The translations under genes were made by a program, and so were the position numbers. The notes under the pieces were generated by a model that was given only the letters and a program-made list of their open reading frames with translations, was not told the DNA's origin and made no database searches. A stretch of 47,496 nt of DNA, taken from the NCBI GenBank assembly GCA_024274695.1, contig JAJSAI010000031.1:1-47496 (forward strand), written 5' to 3'. Shown piece after piece: positions 39,114-47,133 of this stretch. This stretch comes from an archaeon (lineage in GTDB: Archaea > B1Sed10-29 > JAJSAI01). Positions within the stretch are counted from its first letter, which is position 1; each line of letters starts with the position of its first letter.

Positions 39114-39374
39114 TTACAACAGCCCGCTTACAGACAGTATCATGAGTATTATCAGCGCGAGTATGACCACTTTTGCCATGTACCCTATTCCACTCTCTTT
39201 TCTCACCACTTCGTCTCCCTTCTTCTGGACCCTGCGCAGGTGCCAGGGCGCGTGCGTGAGCAGGAACTGCCTCAAGCCCTTCTCGGTCGCGACCATCCTG
39301 GATATCCTTTCAGCCTCGTACACCATTCCTGTGATGAAACCTATTGCGAAGGCTACTGCCAGCTCGTACAACAT
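39114..39374 (-). CDS. Small membrane protein
   Basis: MLYELAVAFAIGFITGMVYEAERISRM...GYMAKVVILALIILMILSVSGLL; between two same-strand genes. Confidence 0.55.
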   Translation of the reverse strand: MLYELAVAFAIGFITGMVYEAERISRMVATEKGLRQFLLTHAPWHLRRVQKKGDEVVRKESGIGYMAKVVILALIILMILSVSGLL

Positions 39375-39381
39375 ACTGCCA

Positions 39382-40152
39382 TCACTTCTGGCTCTTCAGT
39401 TCCTCCACTTCTTTCTCGAACTCTTCCCTCAGCTTGTCTCCCACGAACTCTCCCTTGAAGTAGTCTACCTTCGCGGCTATCGCTATCTTCCCCGCCAGGC
39501 GTCTTGCGATCTTGCCCCTCAGCCTCTTCTTGGCCCCGCTTATCGCGGGGTGAGAGAATATCACACCGTGCTTGGGGCTGGGCACTCCCTTTTTCCTGAG
39601 GTGAGCGAACAGCGCCTTTTCCGCCCCAAGAACCTGTATGGTGGAGCTCGGCATTTCAGCAAGCCTTTCCAGGGACCCTGCTATTGAGATGAGCCTGGCC
39701 GCTATTGTTGGGCCCACGAGCGCGTTCATGTTAGGTGCTTCTTGTGACACAAGCTCCTCCAGGTATTCCACCAGGGAATCCCTTTCCTCCAGCAGGCCCT
39801 CTATCCTCTTCGCGAACCCTATCATTCTTTCAACATCCCTGTCAGGCAAGTCTGCTCCCACGGTCTTCTCCGCGGCTTCAGCCAGCCTGCCGGAATACTT
39901 TTCCCTGTACCCCGTGCCCGCTACCGCGCGCACGTAGTCCCTGAGCTCGGGCAGTTCCCTCTCAAGCTCAGGAAAGTACACAGAATACCAGTCCCTCAGC
40001 CTTTCAGTGAGGAGGTTTATCGTCCTGTCAAGCTCGTCTATCGTCCTCACTACCTTCACGATAAGGTGGTCCCTCTTATACATGCTTTCCTTCAGTTTCT
40101 TCCTGGTCTTCTGCAGGGCTTTCTTCCGCAGTTCAGCGTACTTTGAAGGCAT
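39382..40152 (-). CDS. nop5: Nop5/Nop56-like C/D sRNP core protein, apparently lacking the N-terminal fibrillarin-binding domain
   Basis: SQEAPNMNALVGPTIAARLISIAGSLERLAEMPSSTIQVLGAEKALFAHLRKKGVPSPKHGVIFSHPAISGAKKRLRGKIARRLAGKIAIAAKVDYF; start set at ATG 40152 because the upstream extension overlaps a divergent ORF and does not read as Nop5. Confidence 0.9.
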   Translation of the reverse strand: MPSKYAELRKKALQKTRKKLKESMYKRDHLIVKVVRTIDELDRTINLLTERLRDWYSVYFPELERELPELRDYVRAVAGTGYREKYSGRLAEAAEKTVGADLPDRDVERMIGFAKRIEGLLEERDSLVEYLEELVSQEAPNMNALVGPTIAARLISIAGSLERLAEMPSSTIQVLGAEKALFAHLRKKGVPSPKHGVIFSHPAISGAKKRLRGKIARRLAGKIAIAAKVDYFKGEFVGDKLREEFEKEVEELKSQK

Positions 40153-40186
40153 AACAATATTACCATCAGAGTGTTTAATAAAACAG

Positions 40187-40984
40187 ATGCTCTCCCAGAA
40201 AAGGCTGTTCAGGATAAGAAGGGAAGTTGAGTGGATTCTCAGACTGCCCTCAGCTGACCGCAAGACCTCTCTGTCCCTGCTGGCCGAAAAAGAAGGCGTT
40301 GAATACGAGACCGTGAAAAAGGACATGTACGCGCTGGCCTACGCGGTCATCCCCGGAGGAAAGATTCCAGAGTCATACGAGGCTGATGCGAGAGCCATCC
40401 GCGAGGCTATAGAAAAGGGCCTGCTGGACAGGCAGAAGTGCGAGTCAGCAGCCCTGATATTCCTAGAACACGATCCCATTTTTGACCTTGACCGGCTGGG
40501 TATAACAGGCGTTGACGACCCGTACCTTGACGAGATCAAGTCCCTTGTCTTAGAGTACGCTGAAAAAACGGCAGAGCTCAAGGCAAAGAGGCTGGGCTGG
40601 CATCCTGCCAGGCAGAAGGCAGAGCTCTGGAGGATAGCAGGATCAAAAATACATTCCGAGCTCCCGAGACTGCTGGAGTCCTCCACTCCGGAAGAAGTGC
40701 TGAAGAACGTGAGGCGCTTGTGGGAGGAGAACCTCATGCGCGCCCAAGCAGCATGGCACTACGAGCTGGCCCTGCAAGAGCTCAAGAAACTGGCAGAGCA
40801 TGCTGGATGGGACCACCTGCTCGAAGCAGTAACACGAGACGAGATAACGCTTGACAGCATCACGGTAGAATGGGTTAAAGAACACGCTCCGAAGGACGCT
40901 GAATCCACCAGGCGACTGATAAGGTTCTTGAGCCAGGTTACCGCCGCCCGGAAGATTTTTGCAGGCCGGCCGAAACAGTTTTAA
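40187..40984 (+). CDS. Hypothetical alpha-helical protein
   Basis: MLSQKRLFRIRREVEWILRLPSADRKTSLSLLAEKEGVEYETVKKDMYALAYAV...; starts 34 nt from the divergent nop5 start. Confidence 0.65.
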   Translation: MLSQKRLFRIRREVEWILRLPSADRKTSLSLLAEKEGVEYETVKKDMYALAYAVIPGGKIPESYEADARAIREAIEKGLLDRQKCESAALIFLEHDPIFDLDRLGITGVDDPYLDEIKSLVLEYAEKTAELKAKRLGWHPARQKAELWRIAGSKIHSELPRLLESSTPEEVLKNVRRLWEENLMRAQAAWHYELALQELKKLAEHAGWDHLLEAVTRDEITLDSITVEWVKEHAPKDAESTRRLIRFLSQVTAARKIFAGRPKQF

Positions 40985-41011
40985 CTGAAAAGAAAGAGAA
41001 TCAAGACTCGT

Positions 41012-43843
41012 ATGGCGTACGATCCCTTTTCGGTGGAAAGAAAGTGGCAGAAAGCCTGGGAAGAAGCAGGCCTTGGCAAGGCAGAGCCTGACCCTGGGAA
41101 GCCAAAGTTCTTCCTGCACTTCGCTTACCCCGGACCATCAGGATTCTTCCACGTAGGCCACATGAGAGGATACACTTACTCAGACGTGATCGCCCGGATA
41201 AAGAGAATGCAAGGGTACAACGTGCTCTTCCCCGTAGGAATTCACGCGACAGGAAACCCTGCAGTCGGTTTTGCCACGAAAGTAAAAAAGAAGGATCCTG
41301 TCATGCTCGAGTACCTTAAAGAAAACGGGGTAAGCGAACAGGACATCCAAAAGCTTGAAACTCCGGAAGGAGTGGTGGACTTCTTTGCTGAAGAATACCC
41401 AAGAGAATGGAAGTCCTTCGGGATAATCGCGGACTATGGCCGGCTCACGTGCACCATATGGCCTGACTACCAGAAGTTCATAGAATGGCAGTTCAAAAAA
41501 CTGAACGAGCTAGGGCTGCTCGTGCAAAAACCATACTATGCAACGTTCTGCGTGCGCTGCGGTCCAGTGGCCGTGGACCCCTCCGAGACGGACATCTCAA
41601 AAGGGGGGAACGCCAGGAAAGAAGAGTACGTTGCCCTCAAGTTCAAGCTGGAAGATTCTGATGAGTACCTTGTGGCGGTTACCCTAAGGCCAGAAACAGT
41701 GTACGGTCAAACGAACCTGTGGATAGACCCTGAAGGAGAATACTCAAGGGTGAGGGTTGGTAGTGAAGTTTGGGTAGTGTGCAAGCAGGCCGCTGAAAAA
41801 CTGACCTACCAGAAAGATGATGTTGAGATCCTAGGAGACGTTGACCCGAAAGACCTGCTCGGGAAGAAGGCAATAGCCCCAGGAATACACAAGCCAATAC
41901 CAATCCTTCCAGCCCACTTCATAGACCTGGAGGTCGGGACAGGGGTTGTTACCAGCGTGCCCTCCGACGCTCCAGACGACTACATAGGCCTGAGGGACCT
42001 CTGGGAGAACCCGTCAGAACTGGAAAAGTACGGCATAGACCCAGAAGAAGTGAAGAAGATAAAGGTTATCCCGATAATCAAGACCCCCGGGTACTCTGAC
42101 ACTCCTGCCAAGGACGTTGTTGAAGAACTCAGCGTGAAAAACCAGTTCGACAGAGAAAAACTAGAAGAAGCGAAGAAAATAGTGTACTCCAAAGGATTCC
42201 ATACAGGAGTAATGAACGAGAACTGCGGGAAGTACGCGGGAATGCCTGTTAACAAGGCCAAGGAACTCGTCAAGCAGGAGCTCATCGAGTCCGGAGAGGC
42301 TGACACCTTCTGGGACCTCTCGGAAGAAGTGGTATGCAGGTGCGGTTCAAGAGTTGTCATAAAAAAGGTGGACGACCAGTGGTTCATAAAATACTCTGAC
42401 CCAGAATGGAAAGAAAAGTCGAAAGCGCACGCCAGGAGCATGAGAATACTCCCACCGGAATACTATGAGAGCATGCCCCAAGTGATAGACTGGTACGACG
42501 ACAGGGCGTGCACCAGGATGGGCACGTGGCTGGGAACAAAACTCCCGTTCGACCAGAAGTGGATAATAGAGCCCATATCAGACTCTACCCTGTACCCTGT
42601 GATGTACGTTCTCTCAAAGTACACGAACGCAGGGAAGCTCAAGCCAGAGCACATGACGGAAGAGCTCCTGGACTACCTGCTGCTCGGCAAGGGCAGTCCC
42701 GAGGGCCACGGGATCCCGAAAGAACTTGCGGAAGAAATACGCAGGGAATTCGAGTACTGGTACCCGGTTGACCTGAACATCGGCGGGAAAGAGCACAAGA
42801 CAGTTCACTTCCCCGTTTACGTAATGAACCACGTGGCCGTCCTCAAGCCAGAACACTGGCCCAAAGGAATCTTCGTGCACTGGTGGATAACAGGAAAAGG
42901 AGGAAAAATAAGCAAGTCCAAAGGAGGAGCGAGCACCAGCATCCCAGTAATAACAAAGAGGAGGTCGGTGGACGCCCTCAGGCTTTACTACTGCCACTCG
43001 GCGAGCCCGTTCGTTGACTCAGAATTCGACGAGGGCACGGTAGAACAGTACGAGGAGCACCTGCAAAAGTTCTACTCTCTCGCCACAGAACTCTACTCTA
43101 AGGCGGGCGAGGAAGAAAAAGAGATAGACAAGTGGTTAGAGTCCAGGGTATCAAAAAGGATCGCGGACTCAAAGGAAAGCCTGGAAGAATACAACTTCAA
43201 GAGAGTGCTGGACCAGGTTTTCTTCGGGAGCATGCAGGACCTGGCATGGTACCAGAAAAGAGGAGGGAACAACAAGCAGGCCGTGAAAAGAGCCCTGGAG
43301 AAGGTGCTCAGAGCACTCTGCCCGTTCGTGCCACACGTCTGCGAGGAAATATGGCACGAGATAGGAAACACGAGCCTCTTATCAGCAGAATCCTGGCCAG
43401 AAGTAACACAGGTGGACGAGAAGGCGATAGCCGCAGAGGAAATGGTCCAGAACCTGGCCTCAGACATCCGGGAAATAATCCGGCTCGTCGGCAAAAAGCC
43501 TGCGAGGATAGTCCTGTTCGTGGCACCAGAATGGAAGAGAATCGCCTTGGAAAAGGCAAGAGAACTTTCCCCGAAAGAAGTCATCAAAGGGCTCATGCAA
43601 CTCCCTGAAGTCAGGGAAAAAGGAAAAGAAGGAGTCAAGTACGCTCAGTTCCTGGTCAAGCACATGAAAGAACTCCCAGACACTGTGCTTTCCAGGGACG
43701 AGGAAAAGAGCGCACTGGAGTCAGCCTCAGAATACCTCTCAAAAGAGTTTGACGCGGAAGTGCTCGTGCAACTAGCGGAAGAATCAGACAATCCAAAGGC
43801 AGGAAACGCTGTTCCAATGAAGCCAGCGGTCTTCCTGGAGTGA
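41012..43843 (+). CDS. leuS: Leucyl-tRNA synthetase (archaeal type)
   Basis: AYPGPSGFFHVGHMRGYTYSDVIARIKRMQGYNVLFPVGIHATGNP; KISKSKGGAS; 943 aa. Confidence 0.96.
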   Translation: MAYDPFSVERKWQKAWEEAGLGKAEPDPGKPKFFLHFAYPGPSGFFHVGHMRGYTYSDVIARIKRMQGYNVLFPVGIHATGNPAVGFATKVKKKDPVMLEYLKENGVSEQDIQKLETPEGVVDFFAEEYPREWKSFGIIADYGRLTCTIWPDYQKFIEWQFKKLNELGLLVQKPYYATFCVRCGPVAVDPSETDISKGGNARKEEYVALKFKLEDSDEYLVAVTLRPETVYGQTNLWIDPEGEYSRVRVGSEVWVVCKQAAEKLTYQKDDVEILGDVDPKDLLGKKAIAPGIHKPIPILPAHFIDLEVGTGVVTSVPSDAPDDYIGLRDLWENPSELEKYGIDPEEVKKIKVIPIIKTPGYSDTPAKDVVEELSVKNQFDREKLEEAKKIVYSKGFHTGVMNENCGKYAGMPVNKAKELVKQELIESGEADTFWDLSEEVVCRCGSRVVIKKVDDQWFIKYSDPEWKEKSKAHARSMRILPPEYYESMPQVIDWYDDRACTRMGTWLGTKLPFDQKWIIEPISDSTLYPVMYVLSKYTNAGKLKPEHMTEELLDYLLLGKGSPEGHGIPKELAEEIRREFEYWYPVDLNIGGKEHKTVHFPVYVMNHVAVLKPEHWPKGIFVHWWITGKGGKISKSKGGASTSIPVITKRRSVDALRLYYCHSASPFVDSEFDEGTVEQYEEHLQKFYSLATELYSKAGEEEKEIDKWLESRVSKRIADSKESLEEYNFKRVLDQVFFGSMQDLAWYQKRGGNNKQAVKRALEKVLRALCPFVPHVCEEIWHEIGNTSLLSAESWPEVTQVDEKAIAAEEMVQNLASDIREIIRLVGKKPARIVLFVAPEWKRIALEKARELSPKEVIKGLMQLPEVREKGKEGVKYAQFLVKHMKELPDTVLSRDEEKSALESASEYLSKEFDAEVLVQLAEESDNPKAGNAVPMKPAVFLE

Positions 43844-43851
43844 GCGGTCCC

Positions 43852-44139
43852 ATGAAAGAAGAGAAAGTGATCAGGGTGCACGCTTTCTTCTCAGGCCTTG
43901 TACAGGGAGTTAACTTCAGGTACTACACTGCCATTAAGGCAAGAGAACTGGGAGTCAGGGGCTGGGTGAAAAACCTGTCTGACGGCAGGGTCGAGGCAGT
44001 GTTCGAGGGGCCTGAAGAAAGCGTGAAGCAAGTGCTCGAGTACTGCAGGCGCGGTCATCCGATCGCAAGAGTCGAGTCAGTAGAATTGAAGGAAGAAACG
44101 CCCCTGGGAGAAGAAGATTTCAGGATAGTCTATCACTAG
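43852..44139 (+). CDS. Acylphosphatase
   Basis: VIRVHAFFSGLVQGVNFRYYTAIKARELGVRGWVKNLSDGRVEAVFEGPEESVKQVLEYCRRGHPIARVESVEL. Confidence 0.95.
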   Translation: MKEEKVIRVHAFFSGLVQGVNFRYYTAIKARELGVRGWVKNLSDGRVEAVFEGPEESVKQVLEYCRRGHPIARVESVELKEETPLGEEDFRIVYH

Positions 44140-44978
44140 CCTTTTAGCAGGGAGGACACGTACCTTTCCGTGCCTTTTATCACGAGCCCCTTGTTTCCAA
44201 GAGTTGTTGGAATGCTGGGAACCGAAAACGTTTTTTCCTTACGTATTCTAGTCTGAAGGTATTCGGAAAGCCTGCGGATCGCGAGATCCAGTCTCTCTTC
44301 CAGCGTTTCAGGAACATATTCCTGTACTTCCTCCTCTAGCACGTGTTCTATTATGTGCTTTTCAGGGAGCTGTATCCAGGCTTTTTTCACTTTTTCGGGT
44401 TTTAGCACGTGACCGAACACGTTAGCAGAAGGCCTGTTCACGAGTTTTCCTCCCATGACCACGACCAACGGTTTTTTGAGAGTTCCCAGGTTGTACAATC
44501 GGAAAAAAGAGTCCTTCCAGGCGAACGCGTCAAATCCCCAGCCCCTGAACAAAGGAACCCTTCTCTCGTTTATGAGCTCTAGCTTGAACAGGATCTCGTG
44601 GTACTCCTTGTTGCTCACGCTCTTTTTCTCAGACTCCTGCATTTTCGGGAGCGTGTTGATTTCCATGCTCTTTCTCTGGGAGAAATCTTTTCTGATGCCA
44701 AGCAGTTCACTCACGGTGTCCCTGAACAGTCTCTTCTTTTTCTCGTCAGGAACTCTTTTGGGAAGGAGGGCCAGCAGAGAATACCCCCTGGGAATGTTCG
44801 TTCCAAAATTTTTTCCCAGCCCCGCGATCTCCAGCAGGGACTCCGGGGTCACATTCTCTATGAACAGTTGAGAGGATACAGGGAACTGGTCGGCAAACCC
44901 CTCGGATTCTAAAAAAAGCGCGACCATGTCCTCGGCTATTACTCTCGAGGCCTGTTCAAAGAACTTCAACCCTACCAT
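44136..44978 (-). CDS. Hypothetical protein
   Basis: 280-aa ORF; overlaps the upstream swivelling-domain ORF by 23 nt; no family recognised by eye. Confidence 0.6.
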   Translation of the reverse strand: MVGLKFFEQASRVIAEDMVALFLESEGFADQFPVSSQLFIENVTPESLLEIAGLGKNFGTNIPRGYSLLALLPKRVPDEKKKRLFRDTVSELLGIRKDFSQRKSMEINTLPKMQESEKKSVSNKEYHEILFKLELINERRVPLFRGWGFDAFAWKDSFFRLYNLGTLKKPLVVVMGGKLVNRPSANVFGHVLKPEKVKKAWIQLPEKHIIEHVLEEEVQEYVPETLEERLDLAIRRLSEYLQTRIRKEKTFSVPSIPTTLGNKGLVIKGTERYVSSLLKG

Positions 44979-45279
44979 CCTCTGACACTCTCACGTCTTT
45001 CCCCAGCAGGCGAGAGGCTTCTTCCGGGCTTATCCTGACGCAGGGTATTCCAAGTTCTCTCAGGTAAATCCCAATGTGCGACAGGAAACCTCCTTCTGTT
45101 ATTATCACTCCCTTGCCTTTGCTCAATGCGAGAAGCTCCTTCAAGCTACTCTTTTTTGGCTCGAGCAGTACTATTCTACCGTTTAAGTCCTCCTCGTCCC
45201 GGAACAGTACTACTTTACCTGACGCTATTCCAGGAGAAATCACTTTTCCTTGAAGGATCTTCTTTGTCGTATGAATCAC
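44956..45279 (-). CDS. Stand-alone PEP-utilizing-enzyme mobile (swivelling) domain protein
   Basis: VISPGIASGKVVLFRDEEDLNGRIVLLEPKKSSLKELLALSKGKGVIITEGGFLSHIGIYLRELGIPCVRI (GG-x-SH-x-I motif). Confidence 0.85.
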   Translation of the reverse strand: MIHTTKKILQGKVISPGIASGKVVLFRDEEDLNGRIVLLEPKKSSLKELLALSKGKGVIITEGGFLSHIGIYLRELGIPCVRISPEEASRLLGKDVRVSEDGRVEVL

Positions 45280-46419
45280 CCTCTTTGAGGATGTTTAATG
45301 CTAACTTTTTATATTTTACCACCTGAGGCCATACCCATTTTATGAGTTGACTTTCATACTTGCAGTTGGGTGGATGCGCCATTATATTGCCTGAAACATA
45401 TGCTAGAAATGGGCAGCTTCCTCCTTGACAAAGATTTTTTGAGAACAGAAAGCAGGATGAACATTCTTTCTTTAGTTTGCTAACTCGATTGTTCAGCAAA
45501 GATATTACAGGGGCTTCAAAGGCTTTTTCTAAAGTATTTATTTTAGAGAGATCAGCTAATTTAAAGAAATTATTATCTAGACTTGATGTCCTGTTACATA
45601 TGCTGATGCTACCGTCCCAGTCTACTGAAAGGTAATGTTTGGTTAACATGCATCCTGGGCTGAAGTGGCAGTAAGGAAGAGGTCTGTTGAAAATGATTGA
45701 TTGAACTATTCTATAAAATGTAGGTATGTTTATGGGGTCAGTGTCGTTACTCCAACATTTAAATAGATTTTTCATAAACTCAATATATTCTTGATGAGAA
45801 ACATGTATCTCGTCAAAATTTTTTACGGCGTTTCCTGAATAAACAAGAGGACTAGGTTGTAATCCAATTCCTTCTTCTTTAAAGAAATAATATATATCTT
45901 CTGCCCGGTTAACGTGATATCTTGTAATAACAATAATTGCTCCGATTGTTTTTTGTGTTTTTTAAGCATTCTTAAATTTTTTAAAACTTTTGTATGAGTT
46001 CCCTTGCCTTCATAATCTACTCTTAAAAGATCATGAATTTCTTTTGGTCCATCTAAACTAGAAGAAACATATGTGTGATATTTAGAAAAAAGAGAAACCC
46101 ATTTTTTGTTAAGTAATGTTGCATTTGTTTGAATTTTTACTTTTAAAAACAAATTTTGATTGTTTAGTGCGTTAAAAATTTCTTTTAATGCTTTTTTATA
46201 TTTTTCTAAACCCCAAAGAAGAGGTTCTCCTCCATGAAAAAGAATTTCTAAAGTGGATATTTTATTTTTGATTATATATTCTTTTGTCATTTCAATAAGT
46301 TTTTGAAAAAGTTCGAATGACATTTCTTTTTTATCTTAGTGAGGAACATAACAATATCGGCAATTAAGATTGCAAGCATTTCTTACGGGTCGTATCATTA
46401 ATGATAAAGTTTTAGACAT
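45215..46419 (-). pseudogene. Radical SAM/SPASM peptide-maturase-like protein, interrupted by one in-frame TAA and one -/+1 frameshift
   Basis: Frame from ATG 46419: MSKTLSLMIRPVRNACNLNCRYCYVPH(TAA)DKKEMSFELFQKLIEMTKEYIIKNKISTLEILFHGGEPLLWGLEKY...VSSSLDGPKEIHDLLRVDYEGKGTHTKVLKNLRMLKKHKK; after an A-run near 45960 the frame shifts to IGAIIVITRYHVNRAEDIYYFFKEEGIGLQPSPLVYSGNAVKNFDEIHVSHQEYIEFMKNLFKCW..., which joins ORF 45215..45775 with a Cys-rich SPASM-like end CSSCFLFSKNLCQGGSCPF. Confidence 0.85.
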
Positions 46420-46428
46420 ATTATTCAC

Positions 46429-46605
46429 TTAATATCTATCAACATAATCTACTCCTGCCCAATTATCATCATAATGATCAATATATTCATCAATATAATT
46501 ATCATCATATTCATCTTCATAAATATTATTAAATTTCATAATTTTTTAAAAAGAAAAAATACTTTTTATAATAAAAGGCGGACAAGAAACATTTTTTGAA
46601 TCCAT
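46429..46605 (-). CDS. Candidate RiPP precursor peptide with YxD repeats (36 aa from ATG 46539; possible 58-codon form from ATG 46605 with one in-frame TAA at 46546-46548)
   Basis: MDSKNVSCPPFIIKSIFSF(TAA)KI-MKFNNIYEDEYDDNYIDEYIDHYDDNWAGVDYVDRY*; stop lies 9 nt before the radical SAM ATG; a GGGGG run lies just upstream of ATG 46605. Confidence 0.55.
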
Positions 46606-46688
46606 TTTTATACCCCCTTTTTAAATTTTTGATTATATCTTTTATTTTTTTAAAATAAAAAATTTTCTGCCGGGCCCAGTGGGATCCG

Positions 46689-46775
46689 AAAGGGAAGACA
46701 CCTGTGGTTTCATACCAGGAATTTCCAATTCCGGGATGATTCGGAAAGGCCTTTGCCTTTCCGATACTTCCCTTT
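46689..46775 (-). repeat. Structured ~80-nt repeat, unit a (inverted orientation)
   Basis: Outer arms AAAGGGAAG/CTTCCCTTT (9 bp), inner hairpins CGGAAAGGC-AAAG-GCCTTTCCG and GGAATT-GGA-AATTCC, tail TGGTATGAAACCACAGGTG. Confidence 0.8.
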
Positions 46776-46810
46776 ACTCTCTTCCCTTCTTCCAAGGGAA
46801 AGGGGTAATA

Positions 46811-46890
46811 GGGGAATACCAAAAGGCGAAGCCTTTTGGATTATCTAAGAACCCAGGGGGCTCTTGGTATAAAACCGTAGGTTGTCCCTG
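46811..46890 (+). repeat. Structured ~80-nt repeat, unit b
   Basis: GGGA/TCCC outer, CCAAAAGGC-GAA-GCCTTTTGG, AAGAACCC-AGG-GGGCTCTT, tail GGTATAAAACCGTAGGTTG; nearly identical to 47415-47496. Confidence 0.85.
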
Positions 46891-46894
46891 TCAG

Positions 46895-46968
46895 CGGGCC
46901 CACCGGGATTCGAACCCGGGTCACAAGCTCCGGAGGCTCGCATTCTGTCCAGGCTAAACTATGGGCCC
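46895..46968 (-). tRNA. tRNA-Arg(CCG), no encoded CCA
   Basis: GGGCCCATAGTTTAGCCTGGACAGAATGCGAGCCTCCGGAGCTTGTGACCCGGGTTCGAATCCCGGTGGGCCCG; anticodon stem CGAGC/GCTTG with loop CTCCGGA; T-arm CCGGG-TTCGAAT-CCCGG. Confidence 0.9.
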
Positions 46969-46994
46969 CTCCTGCATCACGGTTAGGATGAGGC

Positions 46995-47005
46995 GGGAGA
47001 GTGCT
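46995..47005. repeat. 3' arm of the 11-bp helix flanking the permuted tRNA (pairs with 47134-47144)
   Basis: GGGAGAGTGCT here and AGCACTCTCCC at 47134-47144 are perfect reverse complements. Confidence 0.9.
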
Positions 47006-47018
47006 CAGCATTTTTGAT

Positions 47019-47106
47019 CTCGAGGCCAGCGCGTTGACCACTCCGCCATCCCGGCGCTAACGCCGGGAGTGGGATTCGAACCCACGAGGGCAAAAGCCCA
47101 CTGGCT
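47019..47106 (-). tRNA. Circularly permuted tRNA-Ser(CGA): 3' half 47061-47106 transcribed first, 5-nt spacer TTAGC 47056-47060, then 5' half 47019-47055
   Basis: Reassembled 83-nt tRNA GCCGGGATGGCGGAGTGGTCAACGCGCTGGCCTCGAG + AGCCAGTGGGCTTTTGCCCTCGTGGGTTCGAATCCCACTCCCGGCG: acceptor GCCGGGA/TCCCGGC, anticodon stem CTGGC/GCCAG, loop CTCGAGA, class II variable arm GGGC-TTTT-GCCC, T-arm GTGGG-TTCGAAT-CCCAC, discriminator G. BHB central helix CTCG/CGAG with 3-nt bulges AGA and CGA. Confidence 0.92.
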
Positions 47107-47133
47107 CGCTCGTCTGACCAGGCTTTTCAGAAA

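Noticed and set aside
45215-46419. Calling 45215-45775 and 45823-46323 two independent genes
   Set aside because: They are consecutive pieces of a single radical SAM/SPASM protein when the frame is corrected, with the CxxxCxxC motif upstream of 46323.
45215-46605. Genome-wide reassignment of UAA to a sense codon
   Set aside because: Many intact genes in the window stop normally at TAA (e.g. DUF4143 ATPase, PHP, cysN, UDP-glucose dehydrogenase).
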